Position numbers and translations under genes: made by a program. The notes beneath the pieces were generated by a model. It saw nothing but the letters and a program-made list of their open reading frames with translations. It had not been told where the DNA came from and did no database searches. Of a DNA stretch of 64,000 nucleotides, positions 24,798 through 32,866 are shown piece after piece (position 1 is the stretch's first letter; each line of letters begins with the position of its first letter). Source of the stretch: Streptomyces puniciscabiei (GTDB taxonomy: Bacteria; Actinomycetota; Actinomycetes; Streptomycetales; Streptomycetaceae); assembly GCF_006715785.1 (NCBI RefSeq), contig NZ_VFNX01000001.1:5808001-5872000 (forward strand), written 5' to 3'.

Positions 24798-25547
24798 TCA
24801 CGCCAGGAAGCCCCGCAGCAGCGCCGCCGTGCCCGCGCAGTGCTCGCGCATCATCTCCCGCGCGCCGTCCGCGTCGCCGTCCAGCACCGCCTCGACCAGC
24901 GCGGTGTGCTGGCGCTGCGAGTGCTCCAGGTTGCGCACCAGCAGCGGGATGCAGTCCAGCAGGTCGTTCACCGTGGCGCGGACCGCCGCGTACTGCGCGG
25001 TCAGGGAGGGCGAGCCGCACAGCTCGGCGAGGGTCAGGTGGAGCAGGGTGTCCAGACGGCGATAGTCCGCCAGCGGGGCGTCGTGGGTGCGGGCCAGTGC
25101 CTCGCGCAGCCGGTCCGCCTGCTCGTCGTCGAGCCCGTGCGCCGCGCACAGTCCGGCCGCGCCGACCTCCAGCACCTCGCGGAACCGCAGTACGTCCTCG
25201 ATGTCGACCTCGGCGATCCGCCGCCGCAGCTCGTCCTCGCCGCCGGCGTCCGCGCGCGGCAGGACGAACGTTCCGCCATAGCGGCCGCGCCGCGCCTCCA
25301 CCAGCCCCTGGTCCTGGAGCACCTTCAGCACCTCGCGCAGCGTCACCCGGCTGATCCCGAGCCGCTCCGCCAGGTCCCGCTCGGCCGGCAGCCGCTGGCC
25401 GCCCGGCACCAGCCCCAGCCGCACGACCTGGAGGATCTGCTCCAGCGCCTCCTCGAAGCCGTTGCCCGCCCGTACCGGCCGCAGCACCGGAGCGAGCCGG
25501 TCGACTCCGGGCACCTGGGCCCCGGGCCACTCCGTCTCCCGCGACAT
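24798..25547 (-). CDS. GntR/FadR-family regulator (FCD domain)
   Basis: A 249-residue regulator. The winged helix spans about residues 35-95 (RLPAERDLAERLGISRVTLREVL, then LVEARRGRYGGTFV). The remaining residues, about 110-235, are an FCD ligand-binding domain. FadR-type repressors often control amine, amino acid or sugar-acid catabolism. ATG 25547 has GGGGGTG 6 bp upstream. It is divergent from the GlnA4-like gene and precedes the hydrolase gene on the same strand, so it probably controls both arms of the cluster. The ligand is likely a pathway intermediate. Confidence 0.9.
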   Translation of the reverse strand: MSRETEWPGAQVPGVDRLAPVLRPVRAGNGFEEALEQILQVVRLGLVPGGQRLPAERDLAERLGISRVTLREVLKVLQDQGLVEARRGRYGGTFVLPRADAGGEDELRRRIAEVDIEDVLRFREVLEVGAAGLCAAHGLDDEQADRLREALARTHDAPLADYRRLDTLLHLTLAELCGSPSLTAQYAAVRATVNDLLDCIPLLVRNLEHSQRQHTALVEAVLDGDADGAREMMREHCAGTAALLRGFLA

Positions 25548-25566
25548 CTGCCGCACCCCCTTCCCA

Positions 25567-25589
25567 AGCAATGGTTCTGAGCAATACCT
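25567..25589. promoter_or_regulatory. possible GntR operator in the divergent promoter
   Basis: AGCAAT occurs at 25567 and 25580, 13 bp apart, and GGTT and AATACC form a loose inverted repeat between them. It lies between the GntR start (25547) and the ligase start (25645). Confidence 0.3.
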
Positions 25590-25644
25590 TATGGCTCCCG
25601 GCCCGGCCGAAAAAGCGCTTCAGGCGCCGAAGGAGGCTTCTCCC

Positions 25645-27003
25645 GTGGCAGACCGCACACCCCCGCTCAGCGTCGAGGAACTGCACGCCCTCGTCGCGAG
25701 CGGTGAGATCGACACTGTCGTCCTGGCCTTCCCCGACATGCAAGGGCGGCTGCAGGGCAAGCGGTTCGCCGCCCGTTTCTTCCTCGACGAGGTCCTGCGG
25801 CACGGCACCGAGGGCTGCAACTACCTGCTCGCCGTCGACACCGAGATGAACACCGTCGACGGCTACGCGATGTCCTCCTGGGACCGCGGCTACGGCGACT
25901 TCGCCATGCACCCCGACCTCGCCACCCTGCGCCGCATCCCCTGGCACCCCGGCACCGCCCTGCTCGTCGCCGACCTCGCCTGGAACGACGGCTCCCCGGT
26001 CCTCGCCGCGCCCCGCCAGATCCTGCGCCGCCAGCTCCAGCGGCTCGCCGAGCTCGGCTACAGCGCCCAGGTCGGCACCGAGCTGGAGTTCATCGTCTTC
26101 AAGGACAGCTACGAGGCGGCCTGGGACGCGGGCTACCGGGGCCTGACCCCGGCCAACCAGTACAACATCGACTACTCCATCCTCGGCACCGGCCGCATCG
26201 AGCCCCTGCTGCGCCGGCTGCGCAACGACATGGCGGGCGCCGGCCTCACCGTCGAGTCCGCCAAGGGCGAGTGCAACCCCGGCCAGCACGAGATCGCCTT
26301 CCGCTACGACGAGGCCCTCGTCACCTGCGACCAGCACGCGCTGTACAAGACCGGCGCCAAGGAGATCGCCGCCCAGGAGGGTGTCTCGATCACCTTCATG
26401 GCCAAGTACAACGAGCGCGAGGGCAACTCCTGTCACATCCACCTCTCGCTCGCCGACGCCGACGGCGACAACGCGATGGCCGACGGCGACGGAATGTCCG
26501 ACGTCATGCGGCACTTCCTCGCCGGACAGCTCGCCGCGCTGCGCGACTTCTCGCTCCTCTACGCCCCGAACATCAACTCCTACAAGCGGTTCCAGCCGGG
26601 CTCCTTCGCGCCCATCGCCGTCGCCTGGGGCCACGACAACCGCACCTGCGCGCTGCGCGTCGTCGGCCACGGCCGCTCGCTGCGCTTCGAGAACCGCCTC
26701 CCCGGCGGTGACGTCAACCCCTACCTCGCCGTCGCCGGTCTGGTCGCGGCGGGCCTGTACGGCGTCGAGCAGAAACTCGAACTGCCCGAACCCTGCCCCG
26801 GCAACGCCTACACCGCGGACTTCGAGCACGTGCCGACCACCCTGCGCGAGGCCGCCGAACTCTGGGAGAACAGCCCCATCGCCAAGGCGGCCTTCGGCGA
26901 CGAGGTCGTGGCCCACTACCGCAACATGGCGCGCGTCGAGCTGGAGGCCTTCGACGCCGCCGTCACCGACTGGGAGCTGCGCCGCTCCTTCGAACGCCTG
27001 TGA
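25645..27003 (+). CDS. glnA4: glutamine-synthetase-like gamma-glutamyl-amine ligase (GlnA4-like)
   Basis: A 452-residue member of the GS family. VGTELEF carries metal-binding Glu, NSCHIHLSL the catalytic His, and FENRLPGGDVNPYL the C-terminal signature; the protein lacks the adenylylation loop typical of GlnA. Position and neighbours match S. coelicolor SCO1613 (GlnA4), reported as a gamma-glutamylethanolamide synthetase that joins glutamate to ethanolamine using ATP. The first of four genes for stepwise degradation of the gamma-glutamyl product. GTG 25645 is selected because AAGGAGG lies 8 bp upstream; an in-frame ATG at 25591 has no such site. Assignment to ethanolamine rather than a polyamine is by synteny. 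Confidence 0.85.
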   Translation: MADRTPPLSVEELHALVASGEIDTVVLAFPDMQGRLQGKRFAARFFLDEVLRHGTEGCNYLLAVDTEMNTVDGYAMSSWDRGYGDFAMHPDLATLRRIPWHPGTALLVADLAWNDGSPVLAAPRQILRRQLQRLAELGYSAQVGTELEFIVFKDSYEAAWDAGYRGLTPANQYNIDYSILGTGRIEPLLRRLRNDMAGAGLTVESAKGECNPGQHEIAFRYDEALVTCDQHALYKTGAKEIAAQEGVSITFMAKYNEREGNSCHIHLSLADADGDNAMADGDGMSDVMRHFLAGQLAALRDFSLLYAPNINSYKRFQPGSFAPIAVAWGHDNRTCALRVVGHGRSLRFENRLPGGDVNPYLAVAGLVAAGLYGVEQKLELPEPCPGNAYTADFEHVPTTLREAAELWENSPIAKAAFGDEVVAHYRNMARVELEAFDAAVTDWELRRSFERL

Positions 27004-27014
27004 AAGGTCACCAC

Positions 27015-28403
27015 GTGTCCGACCCGCACCAGCTCGTCGTCCTCAACCCCGCCACGGAAGAGGTCGTCGCCACCGTCCCCGCCGCGAGCGAGGAGGACGT
27101 GGCCGCAGCCGTCGTACGGGCCAAGCGCGCCCAGACGGGATGGGCCGCCCTCGCCCCCGCCGACCGGGCCCGGCTGCTGCGCCGCTTCGCCGACACCGTC
27201 GACGCCCACCTCGAGGAACTCGCCCAGCTGGAGGTCCGCGAGGCCGGCCACACCGTGGGCAACGCCCGCTGGGAGGCCAGCAATGCCCGCGATCTGCTGC
27301 TGTACGCGGCCGGGGGCGCCGAACGCCTGCTCGGCAAGCAGATCCCGGTGCCCGGCGGCTGGAACGTCACCTTCCAGGAGCCCCTCGGTGTCGTCGGCGT
27401 GATCGCCCCGTGGAACTTCCCGATGCCGATCGCCGCCTGGGGCTCCTTCCCGGCGCTCGCGGCCGGCAACGCGGTCGTCCTCAAGCCCGCCGAGACCACC
27501 CCGCTCACCGCGCTCCGGCTCGCGGAACTCGCCCTGGAGGCGGGCCTGCCCGAGCACGTCTTCCAGGTGCTGCCCGGGTACGGCCAGACCGCCGGACGCG
27601 CCCTGGTCGACCACCCGGACGTCGCCAAGATCGTGTTCACCGGCTCCACGCGCACCGGCCGCGAGGTCATGGAGCGCTGCGCGAGGCTCGTCAAGCCGGT
27701 CACCCTCGAACTCGGCGGCAAGAGCCCCAACGTCGTCTTCGCCGACGCCGACCTCACCACCGCCCTCGACCCCTTCTCCTTCCTGGACAACTCCGGCCAG
27801 GACTGCTGCGCCCGCACCCGGATCCTGGTCCAGGAGACGGTGCTGGAGGAGGCCCGCGAGTTCCTCGCCGACGCGCTGGCCGCCGTCGTCGTGGGCGATC
27901 CGGCGGACGAGAAGACGCAGATGGGTCCGCTGATCTCCCGTCAACAGCTGGATCGCGTACGGTCGTACGTCCCCGAGGACGCGCCCGCCCTGCGCGGCAG
28001 CGCCCCCGACGGCCCCGGCTTCTGGTTCCCGCCGACGGTCCTGACGGGGGAGCGGCCGGACGGCCGGGCGGCCCGCGAGGAGATCTTCGGCCCCGTCGCC
28101 GTCCTGCTCCCCTTCACCGACGAGGAGGACGCGGTCCGCCTCGCCAACGACACCCCCTACGGCCTCTCCGGCTCCCTGTGGACCCGGGACCTCGGCCGCG
28201 CCCTGCGCGTCTCCCAGGCCGTCCGCGCGGGCAACCTGTCCGTCAACTCCCACTCCAGCGTCCGCTACTGGACCCCGTTCGGCGGCTTCAAGCAGTCCGG
28301 CCTCGGCCGCGAGCTGGGCCCCGACGCCCTGACCGCCTTCACCGAGACCAAGAACGTCTTCATCAGCAACGTCACCCCCAGCACGGAGGGCCCCGCACAG
28401 TGA
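27015..28403 (+). CDS. NAD(P)-dependent aldehyde dehydrogenase
   Basis: A 462-residue ALDH. Catalytic Cys264 lies in GQDCCAR and the general base Glu232 in LELGGKSP; the cofactor loop FTGSTRTGRE is in place. The enzyme should oxidise the aldehyde formed from a gamma-glutamyl amine or amino alcohol to the acid. GTG 27015 is chosen because GAAAGG lies 6-7 bp upstream; the in-frame GTG at 27000 overlaps the ligase stop. The TGA overlaps the next GTG, so ligase, ALDH and SDR are translated from one mRNA. Confidence 0.9.
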   Translation: MSDPHQLVVLNPATEEVVATVPAASEEDVAAAVVRAKRAQTGWAALAPADRARLLRRFADTVDAHLEELAQLEVREAGHTVGNARWEASNARDLLLYAAGGAERLLGKQIPVPGGWNVTFQEPLGVVGVIAPWNFPMPIAAWGSFPALAAGNAVVLKPAETTPLTALRLAELALEAGLPEHVFQVLPGYGQTAGRALVDHPDVAKIVFTGSTRTGREVMERCARLVKPVTLELGGKSPNVVFADADLTTALDPFSFLDNSGQDCCARTRILVQETVLEEAREFLADALAAVVVGDPADEKTQMGPLISRQQLDRVRSYVPEDAPALRGSAPDGPGFWFPPTVLTGERPDGRAAREEIFGPVAVLLPFTDEEDAVRLANDTPYGLSGSLWTRDLGRALRVSQAVRAGNLSVNSHSSVRYWTPFGGFKQSGLGRELGPDALTAFTETKNVFISNVTPSTEGPAQ

Positions 28404-29182
28404 CCGACAACAGTGTTTGCCGCCGCCTGGTCGGCCGTACCGCCGTCGTGACCGGAGCCGGCAGCGGCATCGGCCTCGCCACCGCCCGCCGGCTCGCCTC
28501 CGAGGGCGCCCACGTGGTCTGCGCGGACGTGGACGAGGTCCGCGGCAAGGCCGTGGCCGACGAGGTAGGCGGGCTCTTCGTCAAGGTCGACGTCACCGAC
28601 CCCGAACAGGTCGAGGCGCTGTTCAAGACGGCGTACGACACCTACGGCAGTGTCGACGTCGCCTTCAACAACGCCGGCATCTCCCCGCCCGACGACGACT
28701 CCATCCTGGAGACCGGCCTGGAGGCCTGGAAGCGCGTCCAGGAGGTCAACCTCACCTCGGTCTACCTGTGCTGCAAGGCCGCCATCCCCTACATGCGGCG
28801 GCAGGGCAAGGGCTCCATCATCAACACCGCGTCCTTCGTGGCGCGCATGGGCGCGGCGACCTCGCAGATCTCGTACACCGCCTCCAAGGGCGGCGTGCTC
28901 GCGATGTCCCGGGAGCTGGGCGTGCAGTTCGCGCGTGAGGGGATCCGGGTGAACGCCCTGTGCCCGGGCCCGGTCAACACCCCGTTGCTGCAGGAGCTGT
29001 TCGCGAAGGACCCGGAGCGGGCCGCGCGTCGCCTCGTCCACATCCCGGTCGGACGGTTCGCCGAGGCCGAGGAGATCGCCGCCGCCGTCGCCTTCCTGGC
29101 CAGCGACGACTCCTCCTTCGTCAACGCCACCGACTTCCTGGTGGACGGCGGAATCGCGGGCGCGTACGTCACGCCCCTGTAG
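28400..29182 (+). CDS. short-chain dehydrogenase/reductase
   Basis: A 260-residue classical SDR. TGAGSGIG (about residues 18-25) binds NAD, NNAG follows, and the active site is Ser (NTAS) with Tyr159 and Lys163 (YTASK). Asp in the CADVDE turn suggests NAD rather than NADP. In this operon it could oxidise the hydroxyl of gamma-glutamylethanolamide to the aldehyde used by the dehydrogenase before it. That order is inference. It starts on the GTGA overlap at 28400 and ends 6 bp before the convergent PLP-enzyme gene. Confidence 0.9.
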   Translation: MTDNSVCRRLVGRTAVVTGAGSGIGLATARRLASEGAHVVCADVDEVRGKAVADEVGGLFVKVDVTDPEQVEALFKTAYDTYGSVDVAFNNAGISPPDDDSILETGLEAWKRVQEVNLTSVYLCCKAAIPYMRRQGKGSIINTASFVARMGAATSQISYTASKGGVLAMSRELGVQFAREGIRVNALCPGPVNTPLLQELFAKDPERAARRLVHIPVGRFAEAEEIAAAVAFLASDDSSFVNATDFLVDGGIAGAYVTPL

Positions 29183-29188
29183 GCGGCG

Positions 29189-30391
29189 TCAGAGGAACGT
29201 GTGTCCCTCACCCCGGTAGGTGGGCACGGTCGCGGTGACCGTGTCCCCCTCGATCAGGTGCAGGGCGTCGAACCGCTCGCACAGCTCGCCCGCCTTGGCG
29301 TGCCGGAACCACACCTTGTCGCCGATGAGCAGGTCGTCGGCGGGCGAGCCGAGCAGCGGGGTCTGCACCTCGCCGGGGCCCTCCTGGGGGTCGTACTCGA
29401 GGCCCTCGGGAAGGTACGGCACCGGCAGGCGGTCGGGACCGGCTGCACCAGAGGCCGGGTAGCCGCCGCCGAGCACGGTGACCACGCCGACCCCCGGCCG
29501 CCGTACGACGGGCTGGGCGAACAGGGCCGCCGGACGGCCGGTGAACGACGTGTAGTTGTCGAAGAGCCGGGGCACGTACAGGCCCGAACCGGCGGCTATC
29601 TCGGTCACCGCGTCCTCGGCGGCGGTGTGCTGCACACTGCCCGTGCCACCGCCGTTGACGAACTCCAGGCCGGGGACGACGGCCCGCACCGCGCGGACGA
29701 CCGCGGCCCGCCGCTCGGCCAGCTCCCGGCGCGCGGCCGCCTGCATCAGCCGGATGGCCCGGGACCTCAGCGGCCGCCCGGCCACCGCGTCCCCGACGCC
29801 CGCGATGTGCCCCTCGTACGCCATGATCCCGACCAGCCGGAAGCCCGGCCGCCGGGCCACCGACCGGGCGAGCTCGGCGAGTTGGGCGGGGGAGTGCAGC
29901 GGAGAACGCCGCGCGCCGACCCGGACCCGGCCGCCGAGCAGCTTCAGCGAGGTGTCCAACTCCAGGCAGACCCGCACCACTTCGCGGCCGCCGTCGCGGG
30001 CGGCGTCGATGAGGTCGAGGTGTGCCGGGTCGTCCACCATCACGGTCACCGCGCCGGCGAGCTTGGGATCGGCGGCCAGCTCGGCGAAGCCGGCCCGGTC
30101 GGCGGACGGATAGGCCAGCAGGATGTCGTCGAACCCGGAGCGCGCGAGCCACAGCGACTCGGCCAGGGTGAACGACATGATGCCCTGGAAGCCGTCCTGG
30201 GCCAGGACGCGCTCCAGCAGGGCCCGGCAGCGCACGGACTTGCTGGCGACCCGGACCGGCTTGCCCGCGGCCCGGCGGACGAGATCGGCCGCGTTGGCGT
30301 CGAAGGCGTCCAGGTCCACGATCGCGAGAGGGGCGTCGAGATGGGCGGTGGCCCGGTCGTAACGGGCCCGGTCGGCGGCGCGCGCAGTCAT
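29189..30391 (-). CDS. PLP enzyme, amino acid deaminase/aldolase (alanine racemase N-domain fold)
   Basis: A 400-residue fold-type III PLP protein similar to D-threonine aldolase and D-serine dehydratase relatives. The barrel begins with LAIVDLDAFDANAADL, and the PLP lysine is probably Lys51 in RVASKSVR. The C-terminal part includes HLIEGD and ends in GEGHTFL. Streptomyces homologues are annotated as amino acid deaminase/aldolase; the substrate is not established. ATG 30391 opens the fold at the expected point. It converges with the SDR gene and shows no clear terminator between them. Confidence 0.8.
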   Translation of the reverse strand: MTARAADRARYDRATAHLDAPLAIVDLDAFDANAADLVRRAAGKPVRVASKSVRCRALLERVLAQDGFQGIMSFTLAESLWLARSGFDDILLAYPSADRAGFAELAADPKLAGAVTVMVDDPAHLDLIDAARDGGREVVRVCLELDTSLKLLGGRVRVGARRSPLHSPAQLAELARSVARRPGFRLVGIMAYEGHIAGVGDAVAGRPLRSRAIRLMQAAARRELAERRAAVVRAVRAVVPGLEFVNGGGTGSVQHTAAEDAVTEIAAGSGLYVPRLFDNYTSFTGRPAALFAQPVVRRPGVGVVTVLGGGYPASGAAGPDRLPVPYLPEGLEYDPQEGPGEVQTPLLGSPADDLLIGDKVWFRHAKAGELCERFDALHLIEGDTVTATVPTYRGEGHTFL

Positions 30392-30466
30392 GACGGAAGC
30401 GTGCCAGACAGGATTACCGCAGGGTAGGGGGACGTACCGGGCAGATGCCCCGCCGCTGCGGACTGG

Positions 30467-30497
30467 TTCCTTCTCCACCCCGGACAACCCGTAGAGT
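30467..30497 (+). promoter_or_regulatory. promoter of the repeat-rich membrane protein gene
   Basis: TAGAGT at 30492-30497 is an exact match to the common Streptomyces -10 box. The -35 (TTCCTT near 30467) is weak. The 5' leader would be about 155 nt. The rest of the 270-bp gap 30392-30661 holds nothing else recognisable. Confidence 0.4.
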
Positions 30498-30661
30498 GAC
30501 GCGCACGTACGGCGGAACGCGCCCGGCCGCTTCGGCTGAACCGGGATGCCGGTCCGGCCGTACGGGTATGCGTGCCCGGGAGCCTTCGCGCCGGGCGCGG
30601 CCGAGCAGCGCAGCGGCCCGCGTACATGAGGACGGCCCGGGCACGAGGAAACGGGGGGTGC

Positions 30662-32866
30662 ATGACCACGGAAGCGCGCCACGCTCCCATCCCGCCGCGC
30701 CCCTCGCACCCACCCCGCCCGTCCACCCCGCCCACCGACCCCGACGACGAGCCGTCGGTCTTCACCCCGCCCGCCGGTCGCACGTCCAGTATGGACACGG
30801 CAGGCGAGCCGGGCACCTCTCCGGAGCCGCACGCGAACGATGGCCGCCCGTCCGCCGGGGGTTTCGCCGGCAGCCGCGGGTCTTCGGATGGATCACCGGC
30901 GGTCGAGGGCCGTGCGTCGGCCGCGGGCCTCGCCCGTGGGGGCGCGGCTTCGGCCGGTGTGGCTGCGAGTGAACTGCGGGGGCCCGCCGGAGGCTTCACG
31001 CCGGAGGGCTCCGCCCATGTCGCGGGGACCCGGGGCGACTCCCCGCCCTCGACCGGACGGACGCCAGGCGGTGACTCGGCTTCGGACCGAGGGGCTGTGC
31101 GCGAGGGCTCGGCTTCGGCTGTGGGGTCCGTCGGCGGTGGTTTGCCGTCGGCTGGTCGGTCGGCGGACAGCGGCTCGCCCTCGACCGGACGGACGGCAGG
31201 CGGTGACTCGGCTTCGGATCGAGGGGCTGTGCGCGAGGGCTCGGCTTCGGCTGCGTGGTCCGTCGGCGGCGGCTCGCGTCGGTCGGCGGGCGGTGGCGCG
31301 GCTTCGGATCGAGGGGCTGTGCGCGACGGGTCCGCTTCGGCCGGTCGGTCGGCGGACAGCGGCTCGCCGTCGGCTGGTCGGCCGGCGGGCGGTGACTCGG
31401 TTTCGGATCGAGCGTCCGTGCGCCACGGGTCGGCTTCGGCCGGTCGGTCCGGCGGCAATGGCTCGGCTTCCCGCGAGGCCGCTGGGGGTGACGGTCAGGT
31501 CCCCCGTGGAGGTGTCGGTGGTCGTGTCGGGCAGGGGGGCCGGCCCGGCGCGCCGCGTCCTGTCGTACCCGCCGCCGGTGAGCCGGTGAGCCCGCCTCCG
31601 CCGCCTGCCTCGGCCCGGTTCCCCGACGCGCCGCCGAGCACGGGGCGCGGGGCGCACCGCCCCGGCCGGGAGCCCCGTCGGCCGGGAGCCCCGGTGGAGA
31701 CCCCCTCGGAGACGACGACCAGGCTCCGCCCGATCACCGCCTCGGAGCCGGCGGTCCCGCGCCGGCCGGTCACGGCGTCGGAGCAGCCGGCCGGTTCCGC
31801 GCGTCCGGTCAGCGCGTCCGAGACCACGGCGCGGCTGCGCCCGGTGACCGACGCGCCGAAGGCGCCCCGCCCCGGTGCCGCGCCCGGCCGGCCCTTCGCC
31901 GGGCCGGGGGCAGAGCGTCGTACCGCCTCCGCGGTGTCCGCCGGGCGTTCGCAGACGGGTGCCTGGAGTCCCATGGCGCCGGCGCATCCCCTCGGCCCAC
32001 CGGCGGCCGGCACCTTGGCGCCGGATCCCGCGCTGTCCTGGAGTGCCGCGGTGGCCGCGGGGTCCGTGACGGGGGCCAGGGAGCCCGCGGCGTTCGGTGG
32101 GCGGCCCTGGTACCGGGTGGGCCCCCGTACCGCCGCCGCTGCCGCCTGCCTCGTGCTCGGTCTCGGTCTCATCGGCGGTGCCGCGACCGGGAGTTGGCTC
32201 ACCGACGACGGCGGGGACGACCCCACCGGCGACCACTTCGCCACCGCCGGGGCACTCTGGCACAACGCGCCGGTCGACCAGCTGTTCCCGCCCACCGTCC
32301 AGGGCACCGGCGCCGGCCCCGGCGGCGCCGACCGGACCTGGACCAGGATCGCCGTGGCCCCGGACACCGGCTGCGCGCACGCCTTCGACCCGCTGCTGTC
32401 CAAGGTGCTCGCCCCGGTCGGCTGCCAGCGGCTCCTGCGCGCCACCTACACCGACGCCACCCAGAGCTACGTCACCACCGTCGGCCTGCTGTTCACCAAG
32501 GCCGACCCGGCCGCCATGTCCGCCCTCGCCCACCGCTTCCGCACCGAGCGACTGGACCGGCGCGCCGACCTGATGCCCCGGGCGTACGCGGCCAAGGGCA
32601 CCACCGCGGCCGGCTTCGGCGACAAGCAGCGCGCCTCCTGGACCATATCCGTCCTCACGGACGCCCCCGTCGTCGCCTACGCCGTCTCCGGCTGGGCCGA
32701 CGGCCGCAGCGTCGGTGCGCCCCAGCCGGCCGCCGACGCCGTCAGCTCCGGTGCCTCCACCGCGCCGGCCCAGGCCGGGCTCGGCAACGAGGCCCAGGGC
32801 CTGGGCGACCGCATCGAACGGCGCCTGCGCCAGAGCATCGGCACGGCCACGGAGAAACCCTCATGA
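30662..32866 (+). CDS. repeat-rich, single-pass membrane protein next to a mycosin-like protease
   Basis: A 734-residue protein not assigned to a named family. Residues 1-480 are disordered and rich in Pro, Ser, Gly and Ala. Within them a block of about 16-20 residues (GDSASDRGAVREGSASA and variants) recurs four times around residues 135-265, and a TTxRLRP(I/V)TASE-like block recurs further on. One transmembrane helix sits near 490-513 (AACLVLGLGLIGGAATGSWL). The last 215 residues form a compact domain with two Cys, probably outside the cell. ATG 30662 has GGGGGG upstream. The stop overlaps the protease start (ATGA), so the two work together; the protease may be its partner or may cleave it. 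Confidence 0.8.
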   Translation: MTTEARHAPIPPRPSHPPRPSTPPTDPDDEPSVFTPPAGRTSSMDTAGEPGTSPEPHANDGRPSAGGFAGSRGSSDGSPAVEGRASAAGLARGGAASAGVAASELRGPAGGFTPEGSAHVAGTRGDSPPSTGRTPGGDSASDRGAVREGSASAVGSVGGGLPSAGRSADSGSPSTGRTAGGDSASDRGAVREGSASAAWSVGGGSRRSAGGGAASDRGAVRDGSASAGRSADSGSPSAGRPAGGDSVSDRASVRHGSASAGRSGGNGSASREAAGGDGQVPRGGVGGRVGQGGRPGAPRPVVPAAGEPVSPPPPPASARFPDAPPSTGRGAHRPGREPRRPGAPVETPSETTTRLRPITASEPAVPRRPVTASEQPAGSARPVSASETTARLRPVTDAPKAPRPGAAPGRPFAGPGAERRTASAVSAGRSQTGAWSPMAPAHPLGPPAAGTLAPDPALSWSAAVAAGSVTGAREPAAFGGRPWYRVGPRTAAAAACLVLGLGLIGGAATGSWLTDDGGDDPTGDHFATAGALWHNAPVDQLFPPTVQGTGAGPGGADRTWTRIAVAPDTGCAHAFDPLLSKVLAPVGCQRLLRATYTDATQSYVTTVGLLFTKADPAAMSALAHRFRTERLDRRADLMPRAYAAKGTTAAGFGDKQRASWTISVLTDAPVVAYAVSGWADGRSVGAPQPAADAVSSGASTAPAQAGLGNEAQGLGDRIERRLRQSIGTATEKPS
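31066..31460 (+). repeat. imperfect coding repeats
   Basis: Four copies of a unit containing GGTGACTCGGCTTCGGA, GGGGCTGTGCGCGA and GGCTCGGCTTCGGC lie in frame in the repeat-rich gene, spaced unevenly (about 85-130 bp). They encode the Ser/Gly/Asp-Arg repeat of the disordered region. Confidence 0.75.

Noticed and set aside
26381..28400. long plus-strand frame running into the SDR gene
   Set aside because: The part before 28400 is out of frame with the ligase and dehydrogenase genes, which have full motif sets; only the SDR part is real.
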